This document shows positions 6,902 to 12,947 of a stretch of 28,257 bases of DNA, piece by piece. The notes beneath the pieces were generated by a model, which was not told the DNA's origin, searched no databases, and saw only the letters and a list, made by a program, of their open reading frames with translations. This stretch comes from an uncultured Clostridia bacterium. GTDB taxonomy: Bacteria > Bacillota > Clostridia > Oscillospirales > CAG-272. The stretch spans positions 1 to 28,257 of the forward strand of contig CAMFEL010000006.1 of assembly GCA_945949385.1 (NCBI GenBank). Direction: 5' to 3'. The position numbers and the translations under genes were made by a program. Numbering within the stretch: position 1 is the first letter of the stretch; each line of letters opens with the position of its first letter.

Positions 6902-7863
6902 TTTGAGTCTCCTTTCGCGCCTTCGGCGCTTGCCGCGGTACCGTCCGCGGAAATGGCGGTAATGTCGTAAGGTGTGGTCTGGTATACGAAATAGTTAAGC
7001 CAGTTGGAAAACAAAAGGTTGGCGTGGCTGCGCCATGTGACGGAGGGCTCTGCGTGCTCGTCATCGTCGGGGAAATAGTTTTCCGGAAGCCTTGGGCAAA
7101 GCCCCTGCGCCTTATCGCGCAGGTACTCTTTTTTCAGAGTGTCGCCGTCGTATTCGGAATGTCCCATTATAAATATGCGGCTTCCGCCGTGATTTGATAC
7201 GGCGTAAACGCCTGCTTTCTGCCCCGACGCCAGAATTTTCAGCTCCGGCTCCGCTTCGATGTCCTCTCTGCGCACCGTGGTGCGGCGGGAGTGGGGCGCC
7301 ATAAACACATCGTCAAAGCCCCGCAGCAGTATGGAATTTTTTCTGTCCTTTACGTGGGGGTAAACGCCGGAGAGCTTTTCCTCCAGCGGGTATTTTTTGA
7401 TACCGTAATGATAGTAAAGTCCCGCCTGCGCTCCCCAGCATATGTGCAGGGTGCTGGTGACATGGGTCTTTGACCATTCCATAACGGAGCAAAGCTCCTG
7501 CCAGTATTCGACCTCCTCGAATTCAAACTGTTCAACGGGGGCGCCCGTTATGATAAGTCCGTCGAAGTTTTGGTCTTTTACATCGTCGATGGTCTTATAG
7601 AAGGAGAGCATATGCTCCTTTGAGGTGTTTTTCGCTTTGTGTGTGGCGGTGTGCAGAAGCTCTATCTCCACCTGAAGGGGAGTGTTGCCCAGCAAGCGCA
7701 CAAGCTGTGTTTCCGTGGCGATTTTGGTGGGCATAAGGTTAAGTATTGCTATTTTCAGCGGGCGGATGTCCTGCGTAATGGCGCGGGTCTCCGTTATGAC
7801 GAAAATATTTTCTCCCAAAAGCGTTTCCGTGGCGGGCAGGGCATTGGGTATTTTAATCGGCAT
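6898..7863 (-). CDS. metA: Homoserine O-acetyltransferase (MetA family)
   Basis: This cytoplasmic enzyme acylates L-homoserine in methionine synthesis. The 321 residues align with the MetA family. Catalytic Cys142 is in LHICWGAQAG, and His235 and Glu237 are in GHSEYDG. Residue 111 is glutamate (TGAPVEQFEF). In characterised members Glu111 gives acetyl-CoA specificity while Gly111 gives succinyl-CoA specificity. The enzyme is therefore better called an acetyltransferase, although database names often say succinyltransferase. The partner metY, which uses O-acetylhomoserine, lies immediately upstream and supports this. AAAGGAG precedes the ATG by eight bases. The C-terminal tail is rich in alanine and glycine and is not part of the conserved fold. 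Confidence 0.95.
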   Translation of the reverse strand: MPIKIPNALPATETLLGENIFVITETRAITQDIRPLKIAILNLMPTKIATETQLVRLLGNTPLQVEIELLHTATHKAKNTSKEHMLSFYKTIDDVKDQNFDGLIITGAPVEQFEFEEVEYWQELCSVMEWSKTHVTSTLHICWGAQAGLYYHYGIKKYPLEEKLSGVYPHVKDRKNSILLRGFDDVFMAPHSRRTTVRREDIEAEPELKILASGQKAGVYAVSNHGGSRIFIMGHSEYDGDTLKKEYLRDKAQGLCPRLPENYFPDDDEHAEPSVTWRSHANLLFSNWLNYFVYQTTPYDITAISADGTAASAEGAKGDSK

Positions 7864-7899
7864 TTATTTTTCTCCTTTCATCGGAGGAATAGGGAGCCG

Positions 7900-9183
7900 T
7901 CAGAGGCTTTCCAGCGCGGTTCTGATGTCGTTTATTATATCGTCGATGCTTTCGATGCCGACGGACATTCGTACAAGGTCGGGGCTGACTCCGGCATCGG
8001 CAAGCTGTGTGTCGGTAAGCTGACGGTGTGTGGTGGAGGCGGGGTGCAGCACGCAGGTACGCGCGTCCGCAACGTGGACTACGATTTTTGCAAGAGACAG
8101 GGAATTCATAAACTTCATTGCTGCCTCACGTCCGCCTTTTACGCCGAAGGAAACGACGCCGCAGCACTTGCCGCCCAGATATTTTTCGCACCTGTCTCTC
8201 TGGTCGCTGTCTTCAAGGGCGGGGTAGTTTACCCACGCTATTTTATCGCTTGCTTTCAGAAATTTTGCCACTGCCAGGGCGTTTTCAAAATGGCGTTCCA
8301 TTCTAAGCGGCAGGGTCTCAAGTCCCAGATTGAGCAAATATGCCGCCAGAGGCTGGGGAGTGGTGCCCAGATCTCTCATAAGCTGTACCCGCGCCTTGGT
8401 TATGTAGGCGCTTCGCCCGAAATCGCGGGTATAGACTACGCCGTGATAGCTTTCGTCGGGGGCGCAGAGCTCGGGATATTTGCCTGCCGCCTCCCAATCG
8501 AAATTGCCGCTGTCAACGATCACGCCGCCTACTACCTGAGCGTGGCCGTCCATATATTTTGTGGTGGAGTGTATTACTATATCCGCGCCGTACTCAAAGG
8601 GACGGCAGAATATGGGAGTGGCAAAGGTATTGTCTACTATAAGGGGCACGCTGTGTCTGTGGGCAAGGCTTGCGTAGTATTCGATGTCCAGCACGGTAAG
8701 GGCGGGATTTGCTACGGTCTCGCCGAAAACAAGGCGGGTATTGCCGTCGAAAAGCGCCTCGATTTCGTCCTCTTTCATTTCGGGGGTGACAAAGCGCACT
8801 TCTATTCCCATTCGCGCCATGGTCACGGCAAACAGGTTGGCGGTGCCGCCGTATATGGAGGAGGAACAGACGAAATTCTGCCCTGCGCCTGCTATATTGA
8901 ACACGGCACAAAGGCTTGCCGCCTGACCGGCGGAGGTACACATGGCTCCCACGCCGCCCTCAAGGGCTGCTATTTTCTTTTCAACGCATTCAACGGTAGG
9001 ATTGGAAATGCGGGTATACATATGACCGTCGCTGGTGAGATCAAAAAGTCCGCCGAGCTGTTCACCCGAGTCATATTTGTAGGTGGTGCTTTGATATATG
9101 GGAAGTACACGCGGCTCCCCGCCTTCGGGCTCCCAGCCGCCCTGCACGCAAACTGTTTCTATTCCCTGTTTTTCCTGTTTCAT
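7900..9183 (-). CDS. metY: O-acetylhomoserine sulfhydrylase (aminocarboxypropyltransferase)
   Basis: This is a pyridoxal-phosphate enzyme of the Cys/Met metabolism family that makes homocysteine from O-acetylhomoserine and sulfide. The 427 residues show the N-terminal TRISNPTVECVEKKIAALEG region, the cofactor-region motif VDNTFATP and the Schiff-base lysine Lys209 in HSTTKYMDGH. The long MetY form, rather than the shorter MetB/MetC form, fits the length. It is the first gene of the minus-strand unit: a TTGAAA-17-TATAAT promoter lies about 55 bases upstream, and metA follows after a 36-base gap. The leader is too short for a SAM riboswitch or T-box, so any methionine control would need a protein repressor. 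Confidence 0.95.
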   Translation of the reverse strand: MKQEKQGIETVCVQGGWEPEGGEPRVLPIYQSTTYKYDSGEQLGGLFDLTSDGHMYTRISNPTVECVEKKIAALEGGVGAMCTSAGQAASLCAVFNIAGAGQNFVCSSSIYGGTANLFAVTMARMGIEVRFVTPEMKEDEIEALFDGNTRLVFGETVANPALTVLDIEYYASLAHRHSVPLIVDNTFATPIFCRPFEYGADIVIHSTTKYMDGHAQVVGGVIVDSGNFDWEAAGKYPELCAPDESYHGVVYTRDFGRSAYITKARVQLMRDLGTTPQPLAAYLLNLGLETLPLRMERHFENALAVAKFLKASDKIAWVNYPALEDSDQRDRCEKYLGGKCCGVVSFGVKGGREAAMKFMNSLSLAKIVVHVADARTCVLHPASTTHRQLTDTQLADAGVSPDLVRMSVGIESIDDIINDIRTALESL

Positions 9184-9237
9184 CTTGATTTATCCGACCT
9201 TTCCCGCTTCGCGCTGATATATATCTATACAGCATAT

Positions 9238-9266
9238 ATTATATAGCAAATATCTGAGGTTTTCAA
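9238..9266 (-). promoter_or_regulatory. Promoter of metY operon
   Basis: On the minus strand TTGAAA (9266-9261) and a perfect TATAAT (9243-9238) are spaced 17 bp apart, 55 bases upstream of the metY ATG. Transcription should begin near 9231, leaving a leader of about 48 bases. Confidence 0.85.
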
Positions 9267-9337
9267 GAGGAAAAGCGGCATTTCGGCGGTGCCGGATTTT
9301 ATTTTACACTCTTTGGGTCATTTACGGGGCAAAACGC

Positions 9338-9366
9338 TTGCGAAAACGCGAAAAATGTGCTAATAT
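9338..9366 (+). promoter_or_regulatory. Promoter of hemW
   Basis: TTGCGA (9338-9343) and TAATAT (9361-9366) are separated by 17 bp, about 57 bases before the hemW start. The -10 touches an inverted repeat, which suggests regulation. Confidence 0.65.
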
Positions 9367-9386
9367 ACTGTTTGTCAAAACAGTAT
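9365..9386. promoter_or_regulatory. Inverted repeat at the hemW start site, possible operator
   Basis: ATACTGTTT (9365-9373) and AAACAGTAT (9378-9386) form a perfect 9-bp inverted repeat with a four-base centre. It overlaps the end of the -10 element and the expected transcription start, where a bound repressor would block initiation. There is no T-run, so it is not a terminator. The matching regulator is not in the window and I do not recognise the site. Confidence 0.5.
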
Positions 9387-9422
9387 CAGATCAGGCGGGC
9401 GCCGCGGAAAGGGAGGATATAA

Positions 9423-10616
9423 ATGCAATCCGACAGCTCAAGACTGGGTATATACATACATATTCCTTTCTGCCGCACAAAGTGCGCTTACTGCGACTTT
9501 TATTCCTTTGTGCCCGACACGGAGGATATATATGAGCGTTATGCCGACGCTGTTATTAAGCATATGGAATGCTACCGCGCCGCCGCCGCCGACAGGACGG
9601 CGGACAGCGTGTTTATAGGCGGCGGTACTCCCACGGTCATGCCCACGGAGCAGCTTGTGCGAATACTTAAAGCGGTCAAGCGCAACTTCCGTCTCGCAAA
9701 GGGAGCGGAAATTACCGTGGAGGTAAATCCCGCCACCGCAGACAAAAAGAAATTCACAAGGCTTCGCCGCGCCGGGGTCAACCGGGTGAGCATAGGGCTT
9801 CAGTCGGCAGTTCCCGCAGAGCTGAAGGCCTTGACACGCACCCACACCCTTTCCGATTTTGAGGACTGCTTTCGTGCGGCAAGAGAGGCGAAGATAGGCA
9901 ATATAAGCGTTGACCTTATGTTCGGCACTCCCTTGCAGACAAAGGAAAGTCTTTTGCACTCCCTTGACTGTGTGACCCGTCTTTCGCCGGAGCATATTTC
10001 TCTGTACGATTTGAAAATAGAAGAGGGCACGCCTTTTGAACGTATCCGCGAACGGTTGGCTTTGCCTGACGAGGACACGGAATACGATATGTATGTTAAG
10101 GCTATCGCTTTGCTTGAGAGGCGCGGTTACAGGCAGTACGAAATCAGCAATTTCGCCCGTCCGGGCAAGACCTGCCGACACAATCTTAAATACTGGAACT
10201 GCGACGAATATCTGGGCTTCGGACCCGCGGCGTATTCATATTTCAACAAAAACCGATTTTCCTTTGTGCGCAGTATCGAGGCGTATATGCGGGGAGTGGA
10301 GGACATGGAAAGCCGTATCGGGATCACGGTGGGCAGCGAGGAGATCTCCGGCAGGGCGCAGATGGGAGAATATGTTATGCTCCGCCTGCGGCTGAGAGAG
10401 GGAATTGCTCTGGGGGAATTCCGCCGCCGCTATGGCTGCGATTTTCTTGAAATGTACGGCTCAAAGCTTGATTTTTATATAAAACGCGGCTATATGCGCT
10501 GCCGGGAAGACAATATTTTTCTTACTCCGGCGGGGATGTTTGTGTCAAATTATATACTGTCCGACATTCTTTCCTTTGCCGATCTGAACGCTCTGTCCCC
10601 TGCCAACAGTTTCTGA
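9423..10616 (+). CDS. hemW: Radical SAM heme chaperone HemW
   Basis: This 397-residue protein belongs to the HemN/HemW radical-SAM group. The N-terminus has the cluster motif CRTKCAYCDF (Cys17, Cys21, Cys24) and the SAM-binding GGGTPT motif follows. The HNLKYWNCDEYLGFGPAAYS segment contains HNxxYW, which is typical of HemW rather than of true coproporphyrinogen dehydrogenase HemN. HemW binds heme and delivers it to target proteins. Many such proteins are misnamed coproporphyrinogen III oxidase. GGGAGG lies seven bases before the ATG. It is transcribed away from metY and converges on the HAD phosphatase gene. Confidence 0.93.
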   Translation: MQSDSSRLGIYIHIPFCRTKCAYCDFYSFVPDTEDIYERYADAVIKHMECYRAAAADRTADSVFIGGGTPTVMPTEQLVRILKAVKRNFRLAKGAEITVEVNPATADKKKFTRLRRAGVNRVSIGLQSAVPAELKALTRTHTLSDFEDCFRAAREAKIGNISVDLMFGTPLQTKESLLHSLDCVTRLSPEHISLYDLKIEEGTPFERIRERLALPDEDTEYDMYVKAIALLERRGYRQYEISNFARPGKTCRHNLKYWNCDEYLGFGPAAYSYFNKNRFSFVRSIEAYMRGVEDMESRIGITVGSEEISGRAQMGEYVMLRLRLREGIALGEFRRRYGCDFLEMYGSKLDFYIKRGYMRCREDNIFLTPAGMFVSNYILSDILSFADLNALSPANSF

Positions 10617-10662
10617 GGGCGGCTTTGGCATCCGTTGCGGTTTATGCGGATTATATTAAAAT

Positions 10663-10696
10663 AACTCCCGTCGAAGAGCTTTCTTCGGCGGGAGTT
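10663..10696. terminator. Bidirectional terminator between hemW and the HAD gene
   Basis: AACTCCCGTCGAAGA (10663-10677) pairs with TCTTCGGCGGGAGTT (10682-10696), with one G:T pair, around a GCTT loop. T-rich sequence follows on the plus strand (GTTTGC) and on the minus strand (ATTTTAATATAA). It lies in the 85-base gap between the two convergent genes and would serve both. Confidence 0.8.
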
Positions 10697-10701
10697 GTTT
10701 G

Positions 10702-11400
10702 CTATATTGTGGGGTGAGCAAGCGTTGTAAGATCTGCGGGGGTGCTGACTATCAGGCGGGCGCCGGCGGAGGCAAGACAGCTCATGCTTCTGTATCCCCA
10801 CAGCACGCCCACGGGAAGCATGCCGGAATTTACGGCGGTCCTCATATCAATGTCGGAGTCGCCGATAAAGGCGCATTCCTTTGCGGATACGCCCAGTGCG
10901 GCTGCCACTTCAAGGGCGGGGGCGGGATCGGGCTTTGCAGGGGTGCCGTCGATATTGCCCCGCACCGTGTCGAATATATCGGGGAAAAGCTTTGCGGCAA
11001 TTTTCTTTGCGAAGGGGTCGCGCTTGTTTGTAAGTATTCCCAGCTTTGCGCCGCTGCTTTTCAGCCTTTTAAGGGTCTCGGTCATTCCCGCATATTCCCG
11101 GGTCTTATCGGCGTAGCATTTTTCGTATTCCTCGGCGTTTACCGCCATGGCACGGTCTACCGCCGGGTCATCGGGTGTGGCTGCCACTCCGTCGGGCAGG
11201 CTTCTCCATACGAAATATCTGTTGCCGCGGTTAATAAAAGAGAGAAGCTCTTCGCGGCTTCTTTCGGGGTAGTTCAGACGGCGCAGCATAGAGTTCATGG
11301 CGCTGACAAGGTCGGGCAGGGTGTCGCACAGGGTACCGTCTAAATCGAAAATGTACGCCCGGGGCGCTTTTGAGGTTTCGTTTGATATTGAAACTGACAT
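10702..11400 (-). CDS. HAD-family hydrolase, phosphoglycolate phosphatase-like
   Basis: This 232-residue HAD superfamily (subfamily IA) phosphatase is likely cytoplasmic. Motif I is DLDGT, with the nucleophile at Asp19 and the acid at Asp21. Motif II is ILTNK, motif III the lysine in AKPDP, and motif IV GDSDIDM. A helical cap lies between motifs I and II. The pattern resembles phosphoglycolate phosphatase (Gph) and PpaX, but substrate cannot be read from sequence. I use the ATG at 11400 because GGTGAG lies six bases upstream; the in-frame ATG at 11439 has no ribosome binding site. A promoter at 11471-11498 indicates its own transcript. Confidence 0.88.
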   Translation of the reverse strand: MSVSISNETSKAPRAYIFDLDGTLCDTLPDLVSAMNSMLRRLNYPERSREELLSFINRGNRYFVWRSLPDGVAATPDDPAVDRAMAVNAEEYEKCYADKTREYAGMTETLKRLKSSGAKLGILTNKRDPFAKKIAAKLFPDIFDTVRGNIDGTPAKPDPAPALEVAAALGVSAKECAFIGDSDIDMRTAVNSGMLPVGVLWGYRSMSCLASAGARLIVSTPADLTTLAHPTI

Positions 11401-11470
11401 AATTCTCACCGGCTTTCGGCAGTTTTCCCCGCCTTTCATCTGTTTGGCTGCGGGGAGGAGGTATATATAA

Positions 11471-11498
11471 ATAATAACCGAAAAAGTGCGGTTGTCAA
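11471..11498 (-). promoter_or_regulatory. Promoter of the HAD hydrolase gene
   Basis: On the minus strand a perfect TTGACA (11498-11493) and TATTAT (11476-11471) are spaced 16 bp apart, 71 bases upstream of the chosen start codon. Confidence 0.7.
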
Positions 11499-11593
11499 TA
11501 AGCTGCCGAAAAAACGGCGGGGAATGTGGGGCACGGCACTTTCGCGCCGGCTTCTTGTATACGGAGGGTGCGGGCGCTGCCGGTACGGGCTTT

Positions 11594-12253
11594 CTACGGG
11601 TTGCCGAACACCATTCCTCCCGCCGAAAGGGTTATTTCGGAGGGCAGGGGACCGGTAAAGTCTTCCCCTGTGTGACCGAGGCATAAAGCGCCGTTTGTAG
11701 GATCCTCGCCCTTTTGTGCAAGACGCACCGCCCGCAGGGCGGAGCGCATATCGGCGTCGCTGTGCTCCAGCGCAACCGTGCCCTCGGAAACGCTTGAAAA
11801 AGCGCCTGCGTCAAAAACAACATCCGCAAGGGAGGAGGGGTAATACTCGCTGTCCATACGGTTGAAAATGACCGCCGCCGCGGCTACTCTGCACAAAAAG
11901 GGCTCCCCCTCGCATTCCGCGCATATAAAGCGGCACAGCAGAGTTCGCTCCGCTTCGCTGAGTGCGGCACGCATTTCGCTTTTTTTCGCGCTTTCCTCCG
12001 CCTGCGACACGCCTGCCGAGCGCGCGCGGGAGTCACGCCCTGAGGCTGCCTGCCCGCTTTCTCCGCCGCTTATGCCCACTATCATCACTGCCGCGCTGAG
12101 CAAAACGCTGGCGGTAATGACGGCGCAGCAGAACACCGTAAAAGCCCGTCGGGCAAAGGGATGAACGGCTTTATTTTCTTTCTCCCGTGCGCTTTTGCCG
12201 CGTATATCCGGGCGGATGTATACACATTTTTTGCGGGTGGGTCTGTGTTTCAT
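11594..12253 (-). CDS. SleB/CwlJ-type cell wall hydrolase
   Basis: This 219-residue protein has a basic cytoplasmic N-terminus, one membrane segment (AFTVFCCAVITASVLLSAAVMIVGI, residues 37-61), a short charged linker and a Hydrolase_2 (SleB/CwlJ) domain from about residue 99. The family degrades spore-cortex or vegetative peptidoglycan. Glu113 in CAECEGEP aligns with the conserved glutamate of the GEARGEP motif, and VAAAAVIFNRM matches the following helix. DPTNGALCLGHTG replaces the usual DPTGGALYFYNP, and the C-terminus is short and divergent, so this is not a standard SleB. I chose the ATG at 12253 with AAGGAG upstream; a longer reading to 12523 has no support. A sporulation or wall-remodelling role is inferred. 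Confidence 0.82.
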   Translation of the reverse strand: MKHRPTRKKCVYIRPDIRGKSAREKENKAVHPFARRAFTVFCCAVITASVLLSAAVMIVGISGGESGQAASGRDSRARSAGVSQAEESAKKSEMRAALSEAERTLLCRFICAECEGEPFLCRVAAAAVIFNRMDSEYYPSSLADVVFDAGAFSSVSEGTVALEHSDADMRSALRAVRLAQKGEDPTNGALCLGHTGEDFTGPLPSEITLSAGGMVFGNP

Positions 12254-12449
12254 AATACTTTGCTCTCCTTGATGGCTTTTGTGAAAATACCGTATGCGGC
12301 AGGAGCCTTCGGCTTCATGTACCGCAAAGCGGTGAAGTGTAATATAATATACTTTACGGATATATTTTCGCCCTGCCGCCGACGCATATTCATAGGTGAA
12401 GGCAAAATATGCCGAGAGACGGAAAACAGGCCGGTTTATGTGATAAGGG

Positions 12450-12477
12450 ATGAATTTTTTCAAAAAATTCATTTTTT
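12450..12477 (+). terminator. AT-rich inverted repeat with T-run
   Basis: ATGAATTTTTT (12450-12460) and AAAAAATTCAT (12462-12472) are complementary around one base, followed by five T residues. It looks like an intrinsic terminator on the plus strand, but its stem is almost all A:T and no plus-strand gene precedes it. It may instead insulate against antisense transcription. Confidence 0.3.
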
Positions 12478-12527
12478 GTGCAAGTTGGACAGACGGAGAA
12501 TTATTGCTCGGATTTTTGTGCAAATTG
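12473..12527 (+). repeat. 15-bp direct repeat, 40-bp period
   Basis: TTTTTGTGCAAGTTG (12473-12487) recurs as TTTTTGTGCAAATTG (12513-12527) with one mismatch. The 40-bp spacing is close to four helical turns, which would suit a protein binding one face of the DNA, but no factor is identified. Confidence 0.45.
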
Positions 12528-12594
12528 CTGTAAAAACAGCGCGTTTCTTTTACATATGTTACAATTATCCAAAATGCCGATATGTACGCAAAAA

Positions 12595-12609
12595 GTAAAT
12601 AATATTTAC
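12595..12609. promoter_or_regulatory. Palindrome GTAAATA-A-TATTTAC, first copy
   Basis: Two 7-bp half-sites, GTAAATA and TATTTAC, flank a single central base. The site is preceded by an A-run. The identical 15-mer recurs 83 bp downstream. The location between divergent genes and the perfect dyad symmetry suggest binding sites for a dimeric regulator, although no regulator gene is nearby. Confidence 0.55.
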
Positions 12610-12677
12610 TTTAATACCGACCGATCCCTTATAATGTACCGAAAAACGGCTGATACAACAGCATATCCGCGAAAAAA

Positions 12678-12692
12678 GTAAATAATATTTAC
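12678..12692. promoter_or_regulatory. Palindrome GTAAATA-A-TATTTAC, second copy
   Basis: This is an exact second copy of the palindrome at 12595-12609, also preceded by an A-run, with its centre 83 bp downstream of the first. It lies 128 bp upstream of the -35 hexamer of the transporter promoter. Confidence 0.55.
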
Positions 12693-12744
12693 CGCAAAAA
12701 TACGAAGGGAAAAAGCCCCCGACGGGTTCCGAAAAAACGCCGGC

Positions 12745-12776
12745 GTGCGGCTTGGCGAGGGGCGGGTGCGGCTTGG
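12745..12776 (+). repeat. 11-bp direct repeat upstream of transporter promoter
   Basis: GTGCGGCTTGG occurs at 12745-12755 and again at 12766-12776, a 21-bp period or two helical turns. It ends 44 bp before the -35 hexamer, a position where tandem activator sites are common. This is a sequence observation only. Confidence 0.45.
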
Positions 12777-12819
12777 AAATTCTTTAATCGGGACAAGAGT
12801 CATATTATTATGTAGAAAC

Positions 12820-12848
12820 TTGACATCTGACCGCTGTTGTGGTATCAT
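12820..12848 (+). promoter_or_regulatory. Promoter of the sugar-transporter operon
   Basis: A perfect TTGACA (12820-12825) and TATCAT (12843-12848) are separated by exactly 17 bp, 99 bases before the start codon of the substrate-binding protein. It is the only clear promoter found for the seven-gene plus-strand block. Confidence 0.85.
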
Positions 12849-12863
12849 AAATTGTATACAAAA

Positions 12864-12923
12864 GGGGTAAAATCGCTTATTTTGCCCCCTTGATCCGCAG
12901 GCTGCGAAATCGGCACTGCGGAT
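12864..12923 (+). other. Two consecutive hairpins in the transporter mRNA leader
   Basis: GGGGTAAAAT (12864-12873) pairs with ATTTTGCCCC (12879-12888) with one G:T pair. ATCCGCAG (12893-12900) pairs with CTGCGGAT (12916-12923), with a short inner TGC/GCA pairing. They occupy almost the whole leader between the transcription start and the AGGAGG ribosome binding site. There is no T-run, so they may stabilise the mRNA or affect translation rather than terminate. Confidence 0.5.
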
Positions 12924-12947
12924 ATATAACGCAGGAGGAAGGTTCTT

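Larger units (their letters stand above)
12254..12947. other. 694-bp intergenic region between sleB-like gene and transporter operon
   Basis: The region is non-coding by my reading; the plus-strand open frame entering from 12161 is an antisense shadow with no ribosome binding site. From left to right it holds AT-rich tracts near 12338-12365, an AT-rich inverted repeat with T-run (12450-12477), a 15-bp direct repeat (12473 and 12513), a small GCTGT-AAAA-ACAGC hairpin (12527-12540), two identical palindromes (12595-12609, 12678-12692), an 11-bp direct repeat (12745 and 12766), the transporter promoter and a structured leader. A sleB promoter must lie in the left part, but I see no convincing -35/-10 pair. 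Confidence 0.7.

Noticed and set aside
5933..6970. 345-residue plus-strand open frame
   Set aside because: It is antisense to ribF and ireB and lacks a start signal or known domain.
9184..9237. SAM riboswitch or T-box before metY
   Set aside because: The leader from the predicted start is only about 48 bases and lacks the conserved helices of either element.
7639..9246. 535-residue open frame on the plus strand
   Set aside because: It is antisense to metY and metA and has no recognisable motifs or start signal. It is a shadow of real genes.
12254..12523. N-terminal extension of the sleB-like gene to 12523
   Set aside because: The added 90 residues have no family similarity. AAGGAG before the ATG at 12253 and the membrane segment soon after it support the shorter form.
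12161..12598. 145-residue plus-strand open frame upstream of the transporter operon
   Set aside because: It begins antisense within the sleB-like gene, has no ribosome binding site, and crosses AT-rich hairpins. The region is better read as regulatory DNA.
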